64,000 bases of DNA, taken from assembly GCA_015680685.1 (NCBI GenBank), contig MNCI01006861.1:70054-134053 (forward strand), given 5' to 3'. Below the pieces are notes generated by a model, which was not told where the DNA came from, searched no databases, and saw only the letters and a list, made by a program, of their open reading frames with translations. The position numbers and the translations under genes are program-made. Source of the stretch: Gnetum montanum (taxonomy: Eukaryota; Streptophyta; Gnetopsida; Gnetales; Gnetaceae). Shown here one piece after another: positions 18,778 to 31,260 of the stretch (positions within the stretch are counted from its first letter, which is position 1; each line of letters opens with the position of its first letter).

Positions 18778-20670
18778 TCCTTAGAGGCCCTTAGTTCTTT
18801 TTAGTTTTTGTTTTACAAGTTTTTGTCTTACATGTTTTTGTTTTACACATTTTTGTTTTACAAATTTCTTTAACCTTTCTTGTTTTTGTTTTACACCATC
18901 GTTATAGTTTTTCATTTTGTGTATGTGTGTGTGTGTGTGTGATCCACCTTGTAAGTTTGTCACCCAATAAGTGTTCTTCCCGATGGTATGAATTGTTTTT
19001 CATCGATTGCTAATGTTTGATTTTTACCTTTAAGTTATGATGTTGATACTAAGGTATGTTTCTTTTGATATGGTAGGCAATGAGTTCACTTCTTCCATCC
19101 ATCCACCAGTTTCTATGGTCTCTCTCGGCTTGGAAATGTACAGTTCTTTCTTAATAAGAACTTTAATGAACCAGTGACTGGGCACTTCTCAAACTAAGGA
19201 AGGACTCAAGGTTTGAAAAGGGTGTGACTTCAAGGGAACTTGATGCATTTGTGTTGGCCATTCTCTTGGGTGCTTGGATGTTTTCTTCTTGAGTTTTCTT
19301 ACCATTCTAACATTACCCAATTCTAAAAATAAGAAGTTTTTGCATGGTGTGGTTCTCACGCATAAAAACACAAAAAAATAAAAATAAAAAAATAAAGTGG
19401 GAATTCAAAGCACACCCCTTAAACAGAATAATTCCTTGGGCTACAAGCATTGGTTATGAAACTAAAAATATTCCCTCTAACTAAGGCCCTTCTTGCTTCC
19501 CATTCTCTCCTCATTTGTTTTTTTTGGAATGGTGGTGGCTCTTTGGAGGTGCATTCTTGTTACTCAAGTGGATGGATTAACCGAATGCATTGATGCGAAG
19601 TCACTGGATGTGGTTGGTTTGAGGCTGGAGTTGGAATGAGATTTGCCAAGTCACATTAATCATGAAACACACAAGGGGCTATACACCACCTTGTTCTTGG
19701 GATCCCATTCCATTGTCTTCTCTCCACCCTTCTCTCCATTGTTCACCCCATTGCTGGTTGTATCATTAGTATATATTTTGGTTGATGTATTATTTTCTTT
19801 TAGGTAAATTCTTGCAGTTAAGACTTTAACTCTTGTTCCAAATGACAATCCTAGAGCCTACAGACTCTTTGAATGTGGGTCTGTCAGGGCATTAAGGGCA
19901 TGAGCCTACTTTGGGAAGGACCCACTAACATTCCTATTTGGTGCATCAGTTAAATTCTTTCCCTTAACATTTTTGCAATCTATTTTATTTTGTTCATTTG
20001 CATCTTGACATCCATTTCATCGATGTTATAGTTGTCCCTTTTTCTTCATCTTTCTTGTTTCTTTTTCTTTATCCATTTTCACACTACTGGAGGTTTGCGA
20101 TTAGTCATGGGGGTATGGGGCCTGATTTTTTTGATTTTCTCCTAGCCCTAATTTTTTTGATTTTCTCCTAACCCTTACACCTTTGGTAGTCATCATTAAT
20201 ATATCTCCAGATCCGTATCAGCCATACCACAACCTAGCCAATGGACTTTTCATCGTAGTAAGGTATCAACTACATTGAAATTCATTTACCCTTATTAATA
20301 TAAGACTGTGTTGTGTGTGTAGATGGCAATCATGCAACAACAGACTGGATCTGGAAGGAACACTTAGAATGGAGCGATGCTGAAACAACTATGCAAGGAG
20401 CTACGTCGATGGTGCGCTTACGGATGGACAACGAAAGGCATAATCTTGGCGTTGGCAGCAGAAAAACTTCTCTCTCTCTCTCTTTCTTAGCTACCAAATA
20501 AGGCCTGATGTCAATGTAATAAGGTGTTCACCCTTGTTGTCATGAACACCAGTTTTGTTATGTCTTGTAATGATGATCTGTTCACATGTCATCCCATTAG
20601 TTTCCTTTGAGTCAATAATCCCATACCTTCTTGATATTATTGTAATGAACTTGAGGACAAGTTTTCATTT
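18778..20670 (+). other. Noncoding region of element I
   Basis: No convincing gene. It begins with TTTTGTTTTACA repeats, has a (TG)n run at about 18920-18940 and then carries the two conserved blocks shared with VII, II and IV (19335-19490 and 19860-19935). A TAG|ATGG at 20320-20326 resembles the ORF X start context. The short frame that follows (to about 20500, somewhat richer in GC, ending in a (TC)n run) does not resemble ORF X. Confidence 0.55.
20092..20185. repeat. Extra PPT-like motif plus 28-bp tandem duplication
   Basis: TTAGTCATGGGGGTATG at about 20101-20117 repeats the PPT seen at 20671-20683, but no LTR follows. Right after it, a unit of about 28 bp (TTTTTTTGATTTTCTCCTA plus CCCT) occurs twice in tandem. 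It looks like a scar of rearrangement in this deletion derivative. Confidence 0.6.
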
Positions 20671-20683
20671 AGTCATGGGGGTA
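20671..20683 (+). promoter_or_regulatory. Polypurine tract of element I
   Basis: AGTCATGGGGGTA sits directly before the 3' LTR start TGATGGAAC and would serve as the plus-strand primer. GAGGACAAGTTTTCATTT upstream is conserved in IV and, more loosely, in VII and II. Confidence 0.8.
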
Positions 20684-21493
20684 TGATGGAACACGATATT
20701 ACATGGGCTGTGATATCGCATCCCTCATGATATCATGTACGTGATATCGTAGTGCGTCGTCATATCTATAAATAAGAGGCAGCTCTCCCTTGTTTCCTCA
20801 TCCTAGGCTAGACAGTAGGGAAACTCTAGCAGATTGATCACTCCAGAGATAGAATATTTTCCATGTGCTCGTAGTAGGAGTCCTAAAGTGAACGGATCTT
20901 TATTCGAGTAAACATTGTACCTGAACACAAGTTTGTGTACGGCAATAAAGACGAGCTTCTTGGATAAACCTTGCAGTGCATGGAATAGGCTAATTAGGAT
21001 TTTATTTACTATTATTTATTACTTGTTATTTATTATCTGTTATTTACTATTTTCTCTCTCAACCCTTCTCTCCTAGTTAAGTGCCTCAGTATGACCGCTT
21101 CAAGCGCGTGCGTTACGCGTGGTGATCACAGCAACTATTAGCGTTTGGTAGCCACAGTTGCATCGGTTCAGGGTGTGTATGGTAAGTGGGAATGGATGCT
21201 GATGCTAGGTAATTTAGACTTAGTTTAGTAGTTAGAGTTAGTAATTAGTTTCTCAACCCTTCACCTTGTTAGCATAGGAGACATAAAACATAAAAAAAGC
21301 ATAAAAATCATATACCTCAGACTTACTTAACCATACACCGTGACAACTACAAGTAAGTCTGGGAAGACAATGAATGATTAACCCTAAGTGTTCCATGGGG
21401 CATGTAGGCAATTAGTCTGCGGAGTTTGACTGGATCGTGCATGCTCCACTTGTATTCGTATGGTTGAGTGTAGGGGTATCTCGCCACTCATCA
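20684..21493 (+). repeat. 3' LTR of element I (810 bp)
   Basis: It begins TGATGGAAC and ends CCACTCATCA. TATAAATA lies at 20767-20774, and AATAAAG follows near 20944. It matches the readable parts of the 5' LTR closely, but most CGs of the U3 palindromes have become TG or CA. The target duplication ATAAG follows at 21494-21498. Confidence 0.9.
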
Positions 21494-21498
21494 ATAAG
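21494..21498 (+). repeat. Target-site duplication ATAAG, right copy (element I)
   Basis: Matches 14352-14356. The sequence after it (GGCTAACC) continues the noncoding region of element II. Confidence 0.9.
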
Positions 21499-22889
21499 GC
21501 TAACCAATTTTTACCTTTTTGTTTTGCAATGTTATTTATAAATTTTTCATTTCCTTAAATATTTTATTAATTATTTTGTATGTTTTCTTTTTTTTCTTCT
21601 CTCTTAATTTCATCCAGTCTTGTTGGATATCTCTGACTTTGTTCTTTGCTACTACAAATTTTGAAAAGTTATTTAAGGAAGCTATCAATATTATGATTAA
21701 TTAACCAAAAGGTCAAATTTTGTCCTTGGAATATGTTTTCTACTAATAATTTGTGAATTTTTTGGTGGTATCGGGCAATGAGTTCATGAAATCTACCCTT
21801 TCCATTTGTTCCATGGAAAATTGGTATCATGGGAGCATGAAGGTCTTTCACATTACAACTAAAAGTAACAAATGATCTTATTACCCAACGAACTAGGAAA
21901 TAACCAAGTGGGAATGAAAAAGGGTGTGAACTTAAGGGGATTTTATGTGTTTTTCTATCAACTTCCTTCTTAAGTTCTATTATTCTCAACTATTATATCA
22001 TCACTTCTATTGTTGACCATAAAAAAGAAATATGTTTTTGCATGGTGTGGTTCCTGTGGAAAAAAAAACCAAAAAAATAAGAATGGGAATTCAAAGCATA
22101 TCCCTTAGACTCAATAATGGGCTACAAGCACTAGTTATGGGGCTATAAAGACATTTTACCCATGCTTGAAGGCACTCCTCTAACTAAGGCCTAACCTACT
22201 TTCTTATCCTCTTTTCTTCTTCTCTTGGAGTGATGGTTGTTGTTTGGGGTTGTTATGAAATTTTGATTGTTGAAGAGGAGAAATATGTCAATGTGAAATT
22301 ATGGTGAATGAAATGGACTTGGTCTAGAATTAGAACTAACTGGTATCAATGATTTCATGTGCCTAGGATGTGGATTGTCCAACCACCATTCTACCTCTCT
22401 ATCATTTTCTCACTTTATTTCTATCACCTCATTACCTCATACCATGGTGAATTGATACATTTGTTTTCTAGATAGCATAACCCTAGGACAATTCCTTCCA
22501 TGGGTATGGAATTTAACTTAAAATAATCATTCATCATCCTTGATGTAGATGGACTCATTGTAATGAATGTATGCAAGGACATAATAGGCATACATCTGCT
22601 TTGGCAAGGACCCACTTGCATTTATTTAGTCTACCTTAAGTTAAAATCCCTAACCATGGGTTGCTTGCATGATCATCTTGATAGCATTATATCATCTAGT
22701 TTTGCTTTATTTGGCATCACAATATCATCAAAGAACTCATTTAATCCACTCTAATTGCTTCCAGTTGGTCAAACCTATCCTTTTTCATGTTGTTGTTATC
22801 ATTTCATATCTTTTTGACTTCCATTTAGATATTTGTTCATCCCCAAAATCATCCAAAATTCCTCCATTTGCAAGTGAAAAATATAGTCA

Positions 22890-22995
22890 AGAATAGCTAC
22901 ATCGACGCATCTCCATTGAAATAGTGGGACAAATTGACGTAGCCTTATAAACACATCCCTATTAACACAAGATAAAAACTCTATAAATACATGCA
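22890..22995 (+). promoter_or_regulatory. Internal U3-like promoter ahead of ORF X (element II)
   Basis: CTACATCGACGCATCTCCATTG and CACATCCCTATTAACAC resemble the CATCGATG/CATTGATG phrases of these elements' LTR U3 regions. TATAAATA is at 22982-22989. ATTGACGTAG upstream is shared with the IV LTR. TATA to ATG is 456 bp; TATA to predicted donor is 156 bp. Confidence 0.55.
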
Positions 22996-23137
22996 ACACT
23001 TCACTCATTTTTCACCATTTTTCAAAAGAGCTAGAATATTTTTTACAACTTTTTAGAGCCAAAGAACATTCTAAGCATCATATATTCCAAACTACTTACC
23101 TAGATTTGCCCATTATTTGATCCTCAAGCTATTAGAG

Positions 23138-23437
23138 GTACACTTTCCATCGTGGGAACCTCAAATCTTAGGTTTTTCATAGAATGTTTTTACAAAATTT
23201 CTAACTTCCCATGGATAAATAATTAAAATAATAATCATAAAGAATTAATAGCAACAAATAAACTTCATTAGTTAGGAATAAAATAATACCACAAGTCCAT
23301 AATCATGAAACAAGAACTTTACAATAAAATTTGAATGCCTAAGGAATTAACAAAACCTAATCTAACAAAGAAAGGTATTCAAAAGAAACAAAGTTAAGGA
23401 CTAAAGAGCTAATCATGGGTTATGTTTGGGATTTTAG
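23138..23437 (+). other. Predicted intron before ORF X (element II)
   Basis: Donor AGAG|GTACAC and acceptor GGGATTTTAG|ATG bound 300 AT-rich bases. The acceptor touches the ORF X start codon exactly as in element IV. Confidence 0.5.
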
Positions 23438-26241
23438 ATGATTCCTAAGAGAGGACCACAAGCGAAAGGGTCATTACGACCAAAGGAGAAAAGACATCAA
23501 GAAGGAAGGAGCTAACAACAACCCCATGAGCAAGTAGCAGAGTCTACGCATGTTACCAAGCCTATTTGAGAGGAGTCCAAGATAGAATCTATTAGGCAGA
23601 TTCCTACTACAAAATAGGTCAATCCAAGTAGGATGAGATTCTAAGACCAAGATCTAACTTAGAGGTCACACTCACTTAGAGGATCCAAACCAGGGAGTTC
23701 CAAGTTTGTATCTTGTGGGAATTGAAATTTAGATCCTTCTTGGAGTTGGCATTAAAAGAGGTTAGGATGCAACTACAAGGGTCTCTTTTGTGGCCCACTC
23801 TCTCCAACAGTGGAGAGTGGTACATGGTGGAAACCTCCTATTTTGAAATAACTAACAAGAAGATGCATCAGTCAAGATAAAGAACATCAGCATATCCTAC
23901 TTTGTGGAAGCCATTGCAGAAGTCCTTGATTTGCCCAACACTAGGGCAAAGCTTGCAGAGATTTCCATTTAGGCGGATCTTAAAGTAAAGAAAGAATGGG
24001 TTCAGTGATGCTATGGAGTGGATCGTAAGGAGTATGATTCCATGATGAAGGTGAAAAGAGCCTACTTTAAGATTATGGCCTATCACTTGAACCCAATGGT
24101 GAGGCCAAGTAAGGTGATAGCCTTCTTTGCTAGGGCATGTGTGGCTCTAAACAAAAAATTCCTTGTCAACCTCCCTTAGCTCATATTTCTTGAAATAGAA
24201 AAGTGTTTCAAGGAAAATGATAAGGATACGAAGAAACTTCCCTTTCCATGCTTAATTAGAAAATTATTCAAAATAGGAGGAATAGCCTACTATTCTAACG
24301 ATGTGATCCTTTGCACTCCTACTATAGCATGGTAGGAGATGATAAAGGATAAGGCCATTACAAAGCTTTAGGAAAAGGAGTAGTGACATCATTACTACCT
24401 GTAGCCCTTGAAACAACACAAGAAATGCTTGCAGCTATTGAGCACCTTAGAAAACTTAGAGAGTAACAATTGCAATAACAATAAGGATTTGCAAGTGGTC
24501 GGGAATTATCCATCTACCATCTAACCATGAGCCACTTAAATTAGGTTGCAAGAATCATCAACTAGTTGGAGAGTGAGACAGTGCCGCTATTCTCTACACA
24601 ATGAAACTATGAATCTATTAGATCCGATTTAACTTTTATAAAGGTCACTATGTCCATTCTCAGATAAGAATTTCTCAAAAATTTCAAAAATGCAATAGCC
24701 TTCTTTGTCATGTTAGAGGAAGGAGAAGGAGCAACGATCTTGGAAATGCCACATAAGAGCCAAGAGATAGTAGTAGAGGTGATCATTGATAAAGTTGCAG
24801 AAGCCCCCAATGTTCCTATTACATTAGTACTAGACATTGTTGCCATGGTAAATATCCATACATGAATAGAAGTAGGGAGTGGCTAGATGAGTGTTGCTTA
24901 ATATGAAGAAGTGTTGGAACAACAGGTGGAAGCCAAGCAACTGTTTCCAAAGATCTTCAATCTTTTGGATGACATCACAGCCAACTACTCATAACTATTA
25001 GCGATAAGGGGCAAGTTGCTTGTACCAATGTGCAACTTGAGAAGGCCACCATAACAAATTGATGTTTGATCACTAAAGTTGCAAAATTGTGAGCTCGTCT
25101 CTTCGATCTTACCATTCTTTAGCATGAGCTAATACAAGATAAAGCTTTTTAACAACTTCAATAGAAATATTAAGAGGTCAACAATGCTAAGGACAGAGTA
25201 ATCTTTGATGTGTTCATGTTAGAAGCCATGATGAACAACACTGATAAGAGCCTATTGCAAGTTTGCAAGAAAAACTTAGTTCTCACTAGAGATAATCATC
25301 ACTTGTGGAAAGTTGAGCAACAAAAGAACCAAATGTTTGAATATATCTACTAGCAACAAGAGTAGCTTGCCAAGGTGAACTTGGATTTGAGGAGGTTGAT
25401 TGTGAAAAAATGGAATCTCTTGATGAATAGGGTTCGTGCCCTTTGCTAGAGGATTGCAATTGAGATAGTCTCCAAGAAAAATGAGGCCTTAAAATTTGAA
25501 AAAGTGAAGAATCACTACAAGGACTAGGTCAAATTACTTAAGGAGGTTAATGAAAAGGATATTAAATTGGCCAAGATGAAGTTAAATGAGATTATCCAAC
25601 AAAGAGATGATGCAAGGTTGCCAATCTTTGATGGAATGAACACATATAATCAAGCAGAAATCCACCTAAAGAAGTTGAAAATTGAAGAGATGATCAAGTA
25701 CATGGAGCTCACCAACCTCAACTATGCAAACATTGCAATGCTGACAGTAGGGAGGCCAAGAAGTCAATTGGAAAAACAAGTTGCTAGTTCCTTCCTCCTA
25801 TATGAGGCAAAGTTCAAGCTTCATAAAAATACATAATAAATGTTGCAGATAGCCAACATAGATCTTCATGGTCATAGAAGCAGATTCACAGATCAACAAA
25901 TTTTTGTTGAGAACTTGGAAAGGAGAATCAATGACTACTAGGAGCTATAGAATATGGTCAAAACATTCAATATTTAATATAAAGCGTTCACATCCTAGTT
26001 TGTGAACATGAAGGAAATGTTTCATTTATTACCATGCCCATGGGATATCCCTACACTAGCTAATCTAAGCAAAGTAGCTTGAACAATTTATGATCCATGA
26101 AGCAAAGAGAAGAAAATGAAGGCACTCCTTGATGCCTTCAAATTTTAAATAGCAGCAAGGTAGCCTCAACCTCCAACAACATCGAGACGTGATGAAGAAC
26201 TATTAGAGCCACAGAAACCTTCATCTTCAAGCACTGTGTAA
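23438..26241 (+). pseudogene. ORF X, copy 2 (element II)
   Basis: The frame from ATG 23438 to TAA 26239-26241 spans about 935 codons with many stops. Order of parts: basic N-terminus (MIPKRGPQAKG), then EWYMVETSYFEI, ISISYFVEAIAEVLDL, YFKIMAYHLNPMVRPSKVI and LPFPCLIRKLFKIGGIAY. A long Lys/Glu/Leu-rich probable coiled-coil region follows, including an uninterrupted stretch (25567-25836) with NEIIQQRDDARLPIFDGMN and LEKQVASSFLLYEAKFK. It ends in a Pro-rich tail. This copy shows the PF20167-like pattern best. Function unknown; location between pol and the 3' LTR is where Athila-type elements keep their extra ORF. Confidence 0.75.
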
Positions 26242-26454
26242 AACTTTATCATGCCTCTATCCATTCAATAGGCTCTTACTAATTTTTTATCTAAGTATTT
26301 AATTTTTTTTTCTAAAATTCATTAGTTTTTCTAATCCATACAATATGGCACTCAGAGTCAATTAGTTAGTTAATCAATAAAATTCCATACTTTCCCAAAT
26401 TTTGTAAGAAAATCGATTCTAATTTTGTTTACTCGAGGACAAGTCTTTAGTCAA

Positions 26455-26465
26455 TCATGGGAATA
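26455..26465 (+). promoter_or_regulatory. Polypurine tract of element II
   Basis: TCATGGGAATA precedes the LTR start TGATGAAAC, with the conserved ACTCGAGGACAAG phrase upstream. Confidence 0.65.
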
Positions 26466-27354
26466 TGATGAAACATCAAATAAGACGGTTGCATCAATGC
26501 ATGCTTGTTGATACAACCTCATCAATGTATCCTTGTTGACATATCTCAAGATGCATTGACATAGATATAGCAACAGTAACACAAGTGTTTTCTATATAAA
26601 TGCACATATCACTTACATTTATGATACATTCTCATTGTTTCCTTAGTCAAACTCTTGTAATTTCTTTCCATAGAAGTTAGAATATTTTTCCTTTGACCAC
26701 CCACAACGTGGATTCAAGTGATTGTATGAAATTTTATTTGAATGCATATGTATCTTGACATAATTGCATGAGAGAAAATAAAATAGAGATTTCTTCTATC
26801 CATTACAACACTTATATTAGCATAACTTTACTTTTTAGAAATTTACTTTACATGTAATTTGCTTTCTTCTTATTAAGTAATTAATGTTATCATTCATAAG
26901 TAATGTGAGTGTGACCACTTTGACTATAATATATTAATGCTTGGTAATTCTAGTAGTGGATACTTGGTATCTCGAGTAGTATACACTTGGTAACCGAGCA
27001 ATGTTAATATATTTTCAGGATATGTACAGAAAGTGGAAATGGATACTCCATGTTAGGATAATTAGTTAATCAAGTAGTTAAGTGATTATTTAATTTAAAT
27101 ACTAAATCTTTATTTACTTAATCATTTATCAAGTAAGAGAAAATAATAAAGAGATATTTTTATGCCTCAACCACACTTAACCATATGCATAGATTAAGAA
27201 AAGTATGGATTGAAAAGAGAACAACTAATGACTACATAATTCACCATCTAGGAATATTAGCCAATTAGATAAATAAGTCCATGGAATTTGATTGATTCAC
27301 GTGCATGTACTAGTAATTCGTATGGTTGGACGTAGGGAATACTCGTTGCTCATA
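26466..27354 (+). repeat. 3' LTR of element II (about 889 bp)
   Basis: It begins TGATGAAAC and ends near ACTCGTTGCTCATA, with the terminal CATCA shortened by decay. U3 has CATCAATG and TTGTTGAC phrases. TATATAAA is at 26593-26600. It is colinear with the VII LTR. Confidence 0.8.
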
Positions 27355-30300
27355 AAGTGGTTTGCTCGGGATTTGGTGATATTGCACTCTCACCTTCCAT
27401 TTCTTATTCATAATTCATTCTTCATCTCTTTTTTTCCACTCTATGCATTGTTATGTATGGCAGGAAGTTGATCATGCAAAACATAGGATGTCATTTGGCC
27501 ATTCAAATTGATGGACTCACGTTTGATGTTGATGTATCGCTAGTTGTTGGGAATCCATGGATGTCCCATTAATGGATTTCACAAGGGGAAGAAAGGTAGG
27601 TGCTTGATATGGGAAGGATCCAATTGTGAATCCTTGATGACTTAGCATTGTGAGCGAGTGAGCTCAAGCTTATCTCTCAATGATGGTGGTGGTTGCATGG
27701 CATAAAGCACTTGATTAGTCTTCCACTTGTGTGAGTGTCGATTCTTCAAGTTTCAAGGTTTGATCATGATAAATGATAATTTCTTTTTACTTTACATCAC
27801 TTGTGCTTATTTTTTTTTTGAACTTAGAGTTTACTATTTATCTTCTATTTTTATAACCTATCTTTCTTAGTTTTTTGATTATAAGAATGAGCAAATTCAA
27901 TATTATGATTCAACTCCCATTAGTTTCGATGTCATTTAATATAATATTTTAATGTTTTAGTGTTCTTACTCTCTTTTGTGACTTGTTTGAATTGCTTCTT
28001 AGTTGGATTTTTGAGATTTTCATTAGTATTTGTTCTTCTTATTCTTTCCATTAGCATTGTTCATGTGGTGTAAGATAAGTGTCTTGTAACTTAGTCTTGG
28101 AGGAGAGGCACTGATTTGGGTATGTACTTTATAATTCTAGTGGTTATTGAAATTATTTCCACCTTATTTTTACTTATCCATGCATGCCTTGACTTCATAG
28201 TTATGATTATCTTTCTCTTGTACCTCCAAGGGTTGTACTTATCATTATTTCTATGGTCATTTTCTGCAATGGTAGTATAACACCTTGGGGATCTTAATTG
28301 ATTTTAGCATTTTCACAAATCATTATGTTTAGGCAAGAGAACCACAAATTCTAGACGAATAGGAGGAACATCAATCACCAAATATAACACCTATACATGA
28401 GAGACCTCCCTTAAAAGAAAGATCTGAAGGTAGATAATCATGTTCTTGATATTTTAGATTAAGCACATGTCCTTTCAAGATCTTCTGAATGAGCACTAGA
28501 AGCATTGGTAGGAGATGATTTGAAGATAAATGAGATGGAATAAGGCATGGATGCAAATGATGTATGACAAAGACCTATCCTTTTGGCTTCTTCCTATTTC
28601 ATGTAGGCATATCAAGTAGATTTTTTTTCCTTCCCACCACCCCCTAATACTTCGTTGTGAGGCGGCTTGTATTGTAACATAGTCAAGATCTATATTGTAC
28701 ATTTAAAATATCTTTGCATTTATCTTGTCATATGTTTGGTCATTATTTTTGCATATTGTATTTTTAAGCTATAGAACTAGGTTTACTCAATTATGGGTAA
28801 ATGATGAGGTATCGAGTGGCAATTTGTATGTTGATTATAAGCCTTGGATTTGGGAAGTGTTTCATATGTCACGTGTTTGTAGTCTAGCATGTTCGGTTGA
28901 GGTTCTTGGTCTTTTAAGATGTACCTTGACCCCCTATGTTACACTTTGAGATTGTGTGCATGATTCCATGCTCCTTAGAATACTTCCGACTTCATTTGGA
29001 TGTTCTATGATACCTTCATCATGCTTTCTTAAATTTCAACTTTTACCCAAGATTCATTACACAAAGTGTGATTTTAGGGAAGGTGTGCTAACTACCATGC
29101 ATCAACATAGGGGTGTCAATGCATCCCCTAATTACCCAATTTCAGGCCAAAGTATTGAAAGTACATTCCAATTGGGAAAAGCTACATTAACAAACCTTTG
29201 TTAATGCTTAAGTGCTAATGAACCTTCTCTATTACTTCATGAAAACTATAAATTCATAGGATGAGCTCTCACACATAACATAGTCATATCTTAGTCTTTA
29301 TTGGGATTTCATTTGGGCTTTTGGCATCTGATTTATGTGAAGAGCTCTTACTTTCTTGGGCAAGTTAATTTCTTTCCTTGTCTTATGTGTGTTTTGAGTC
29401 ATCACTATATCAAGTGCAACTAGACTCTATCAGAGTACTACCTTACTTACGTAGCCAAGAACCATTTGGTCAATGTGGAGTCCATTTTTTCCTTAGTGAA
29501 TAAAGTTGATGATTTTTCCTTATTTCACCATAGATGCCTTAAATATTAAAAACCAAAAACATTATAAAACATTAAAATAATAAAAATATTTATTTAATTC
29601 TTGATCACATAAGCTGTGATGCTTCATCCTTGCCCAAGGAGGTCGTAACTATATGACATGGTCTTCAGCCATTAAGGTTGGAACTAAGAGCCATTTTTAT
29701 TGCATTTCATATGTGGTGTTACACTTGTCCCCAAGTAGGATTGCAAGATAGGAATTGGTCCTATCCCCTTGAGGGATTACAATGCATGTGTATTTATATT
29801 TGTTTTATTTTTATATTCAAAAAATCCATAAAAATTTTAAATATCCTTTCTATCTCCCACCATGTCAACATGGATTGTTTATTTCTATCATATGTATTAT
29901 AATCTCTTTTATATTTATTGAATACAATGATATACATGAATGTTTTTGGTAGTCTACTCAACATTGTCTTTGAAGCTGACGATTGGATCGCATTGCATTT
30001 CATATGATAAATCCCATTGATAAAAACAAGTGGAACCCTTATCATATGATAACTTAGAAACAAACAAAGAAGAAAAATCTATATATAAACTTGTAAAAAT
30101 TAAAAATAAGAAATGTAAAACATTAAGCATGTCAAATGCATTAAGTAGAAAATGAAATAATTTTAGTAAAAGAAAGTAAAATTTTGAATAGTTCAAAAAA
30201 TTATTTTTAAAATCTATTAAATGAAAAATTTTCAATACATGACATTGAAGAAAAAGAAGAACTAAATTTTAACAAATTTTATTCTTTGAGATGAAGATAA

Positions 30301-30494
30301 CCATATCTAAGATGAAAAATCTTCAAGTTATCAAACTAGATCACATTTTTATAAAAGATTGCAAAGCATTTGAAGAAATAGAAGTTTCATGGCTTACACA
30401 ATTATTTAACAAAATTCTTGAGTAATCATAAATAGTTAAAAAATAAAACATTTTTGTTCTTGTCTACAATAATAAAGGATATGTGCAAAATTAT
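27355..30494. other. Unassigned AT-rich DNA
   Basis: I read both strands and found no gene, RNA gene, LTR pair or element I recognise. It is the flank into which element II inserted and may be host intergenic DNA or a very old repeat. The small open frames (60-93 codons) have no family resemblance. Confidence 0.5.
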
Positions 30495-31260
30495 ACAAAA
30501 TATAAAGGTCGATTTAAGCTTATGAGCCATACCATGAAGCCTGGGGAGAGAGTCATAGGACAACATCTTAGACTTGAATTAATATAATATCAAAAATAAA
30601 ATTTGAATTCATGCCAATGAGATATAATATATAGGTTATTTCTTTAATATAATATTTAATCAAGAAATTCAAAATGCATAGAGAAAAACTACGTATGATC
30701 TTCATTAACTTTAAAAAACCATATAATAGAGTGTAAAGATATTATTTAGTGCTAATGAGGCATGACTCAAGTTAGCATATCATATGATAAATATTTATAG
30801 AAAAGATATTATGAGTTTTAGTAACACTTGAGGCATTACATTCCTCTATAATTCTTCTAATATATCATGTTCACTATATGCTCTAGGATGTACTTATAGT
30901 CAAATTGTTTCAAGTTTCAATACCCTCCTTTCTACATATATTATCTGGTAGGCCTTATGGAGAAAAAAAATCCCTTATAAGAAATATTATGCAAATGAAG
31001 ATGTGTAGAAAAGAGATACTACTAGAATTAGAATAAATTGTGGAATCACATTTGATTTTCTTATCATAATAGGTCTACATCAAGGATCTACATATATTCC
31101 TTACTTATTTGCTATTATTATAGATGAATTAATGAAAAACTTATATGATGAAATTTTTTGAAATATGTTGTTTACATATGATATTATGTCAATGGATACA
31201 TATCGAATAAATATTACTTCTAAAATGAAAATGTAAAGACACTCTTTAGAATAAAAAAGT
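30495..31260 (+). pseudogene. LINE reverse-transcriptase fossil (RTE-like)
   Basis: Translated pieces follow the order of a plant non-LTR reverse transcriptase. They are QHLRLEL, FEFMPMRYNI (from a GFMPGRST-type motif), LIKKFKMHREKLRMIFINF, KKPYNRV (from KAYDRV), IIIGLHQGSTYIPYLFAIII (31066-31125) and LFTYDI (about 31168-31185). The last is the catalytic FADD box with Ala and one Asp lost. Frames shift between pieces and stops are frequent. Neither the endonuclease nor the poly-A end was recognised. Confidence 0.75.

Larger units (their letters stand above)
14357..21493 (+). mobile_element. Element I: complete-ended, non-autonomous gypsy element lacking RT, RH, INT and ORF X
   Basis: It has a 5' LTR, tRNA-Asp-type PBS, gag, protease, an abrupt jump to the last codons of pol, a 1.5-kb noncoding region, PPT and 3' LTR, all inside the duplication ATAAG. 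Between the protease end (about 18600) and the conserved pol stop (18775-18777) there is no RT or integrase, which take about 3 kb in element IV. ORF X is also absent. It would have needed enzymes from a related element to move. The two LTRs differ mainly by transitions. Confidence 0.9.
21499..23437 (+). other. Noncoding region between pol and ORF X (element II, continued)
   Basis: No gene supported. It contains the conserved blocks 22035-22195 and 22552-22621, then the U3-like promoter block, a leader block (about 23025-23220) and the predicted intron. It is colinear with 6607-8493 and 48851-50907. Confidence 0.6.
12453..27354 (+). mobile_element. Element II: oldest visible Ty3/gypsy element, split by VII and I
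   Basis: It comprises RH-INT at 12453-14344, 12 further bases to the target site of element I, then noncoding DNA (21499-23437), ORF X (23438-26241), PPT and 3' LTR (26466-27354). Its 5' LTR, gag, PR and RT lie left of the VII insertion and are outside the window. The pre-insertion sequence across element I can be read as CATCTTGATAAG|GCTAACC, which restores the noncoding region that continues in elements IV and VII. The right target duplication would be AAGTG (27355-27359), which cannot be paired here. Confidence 0.8.

Noticed and set aside
20323-20501. Small GC-richer frame in element I after TAG|ATG
   Set aside because: The start context resembles ORF X, but the protein does not, and it ends in a (TC)n run.
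27355-30494. Possible host gene between the nests
   Set aside because: No frame over about 95 codons, no splice-linked set of frames and no recognised motif on either strand.
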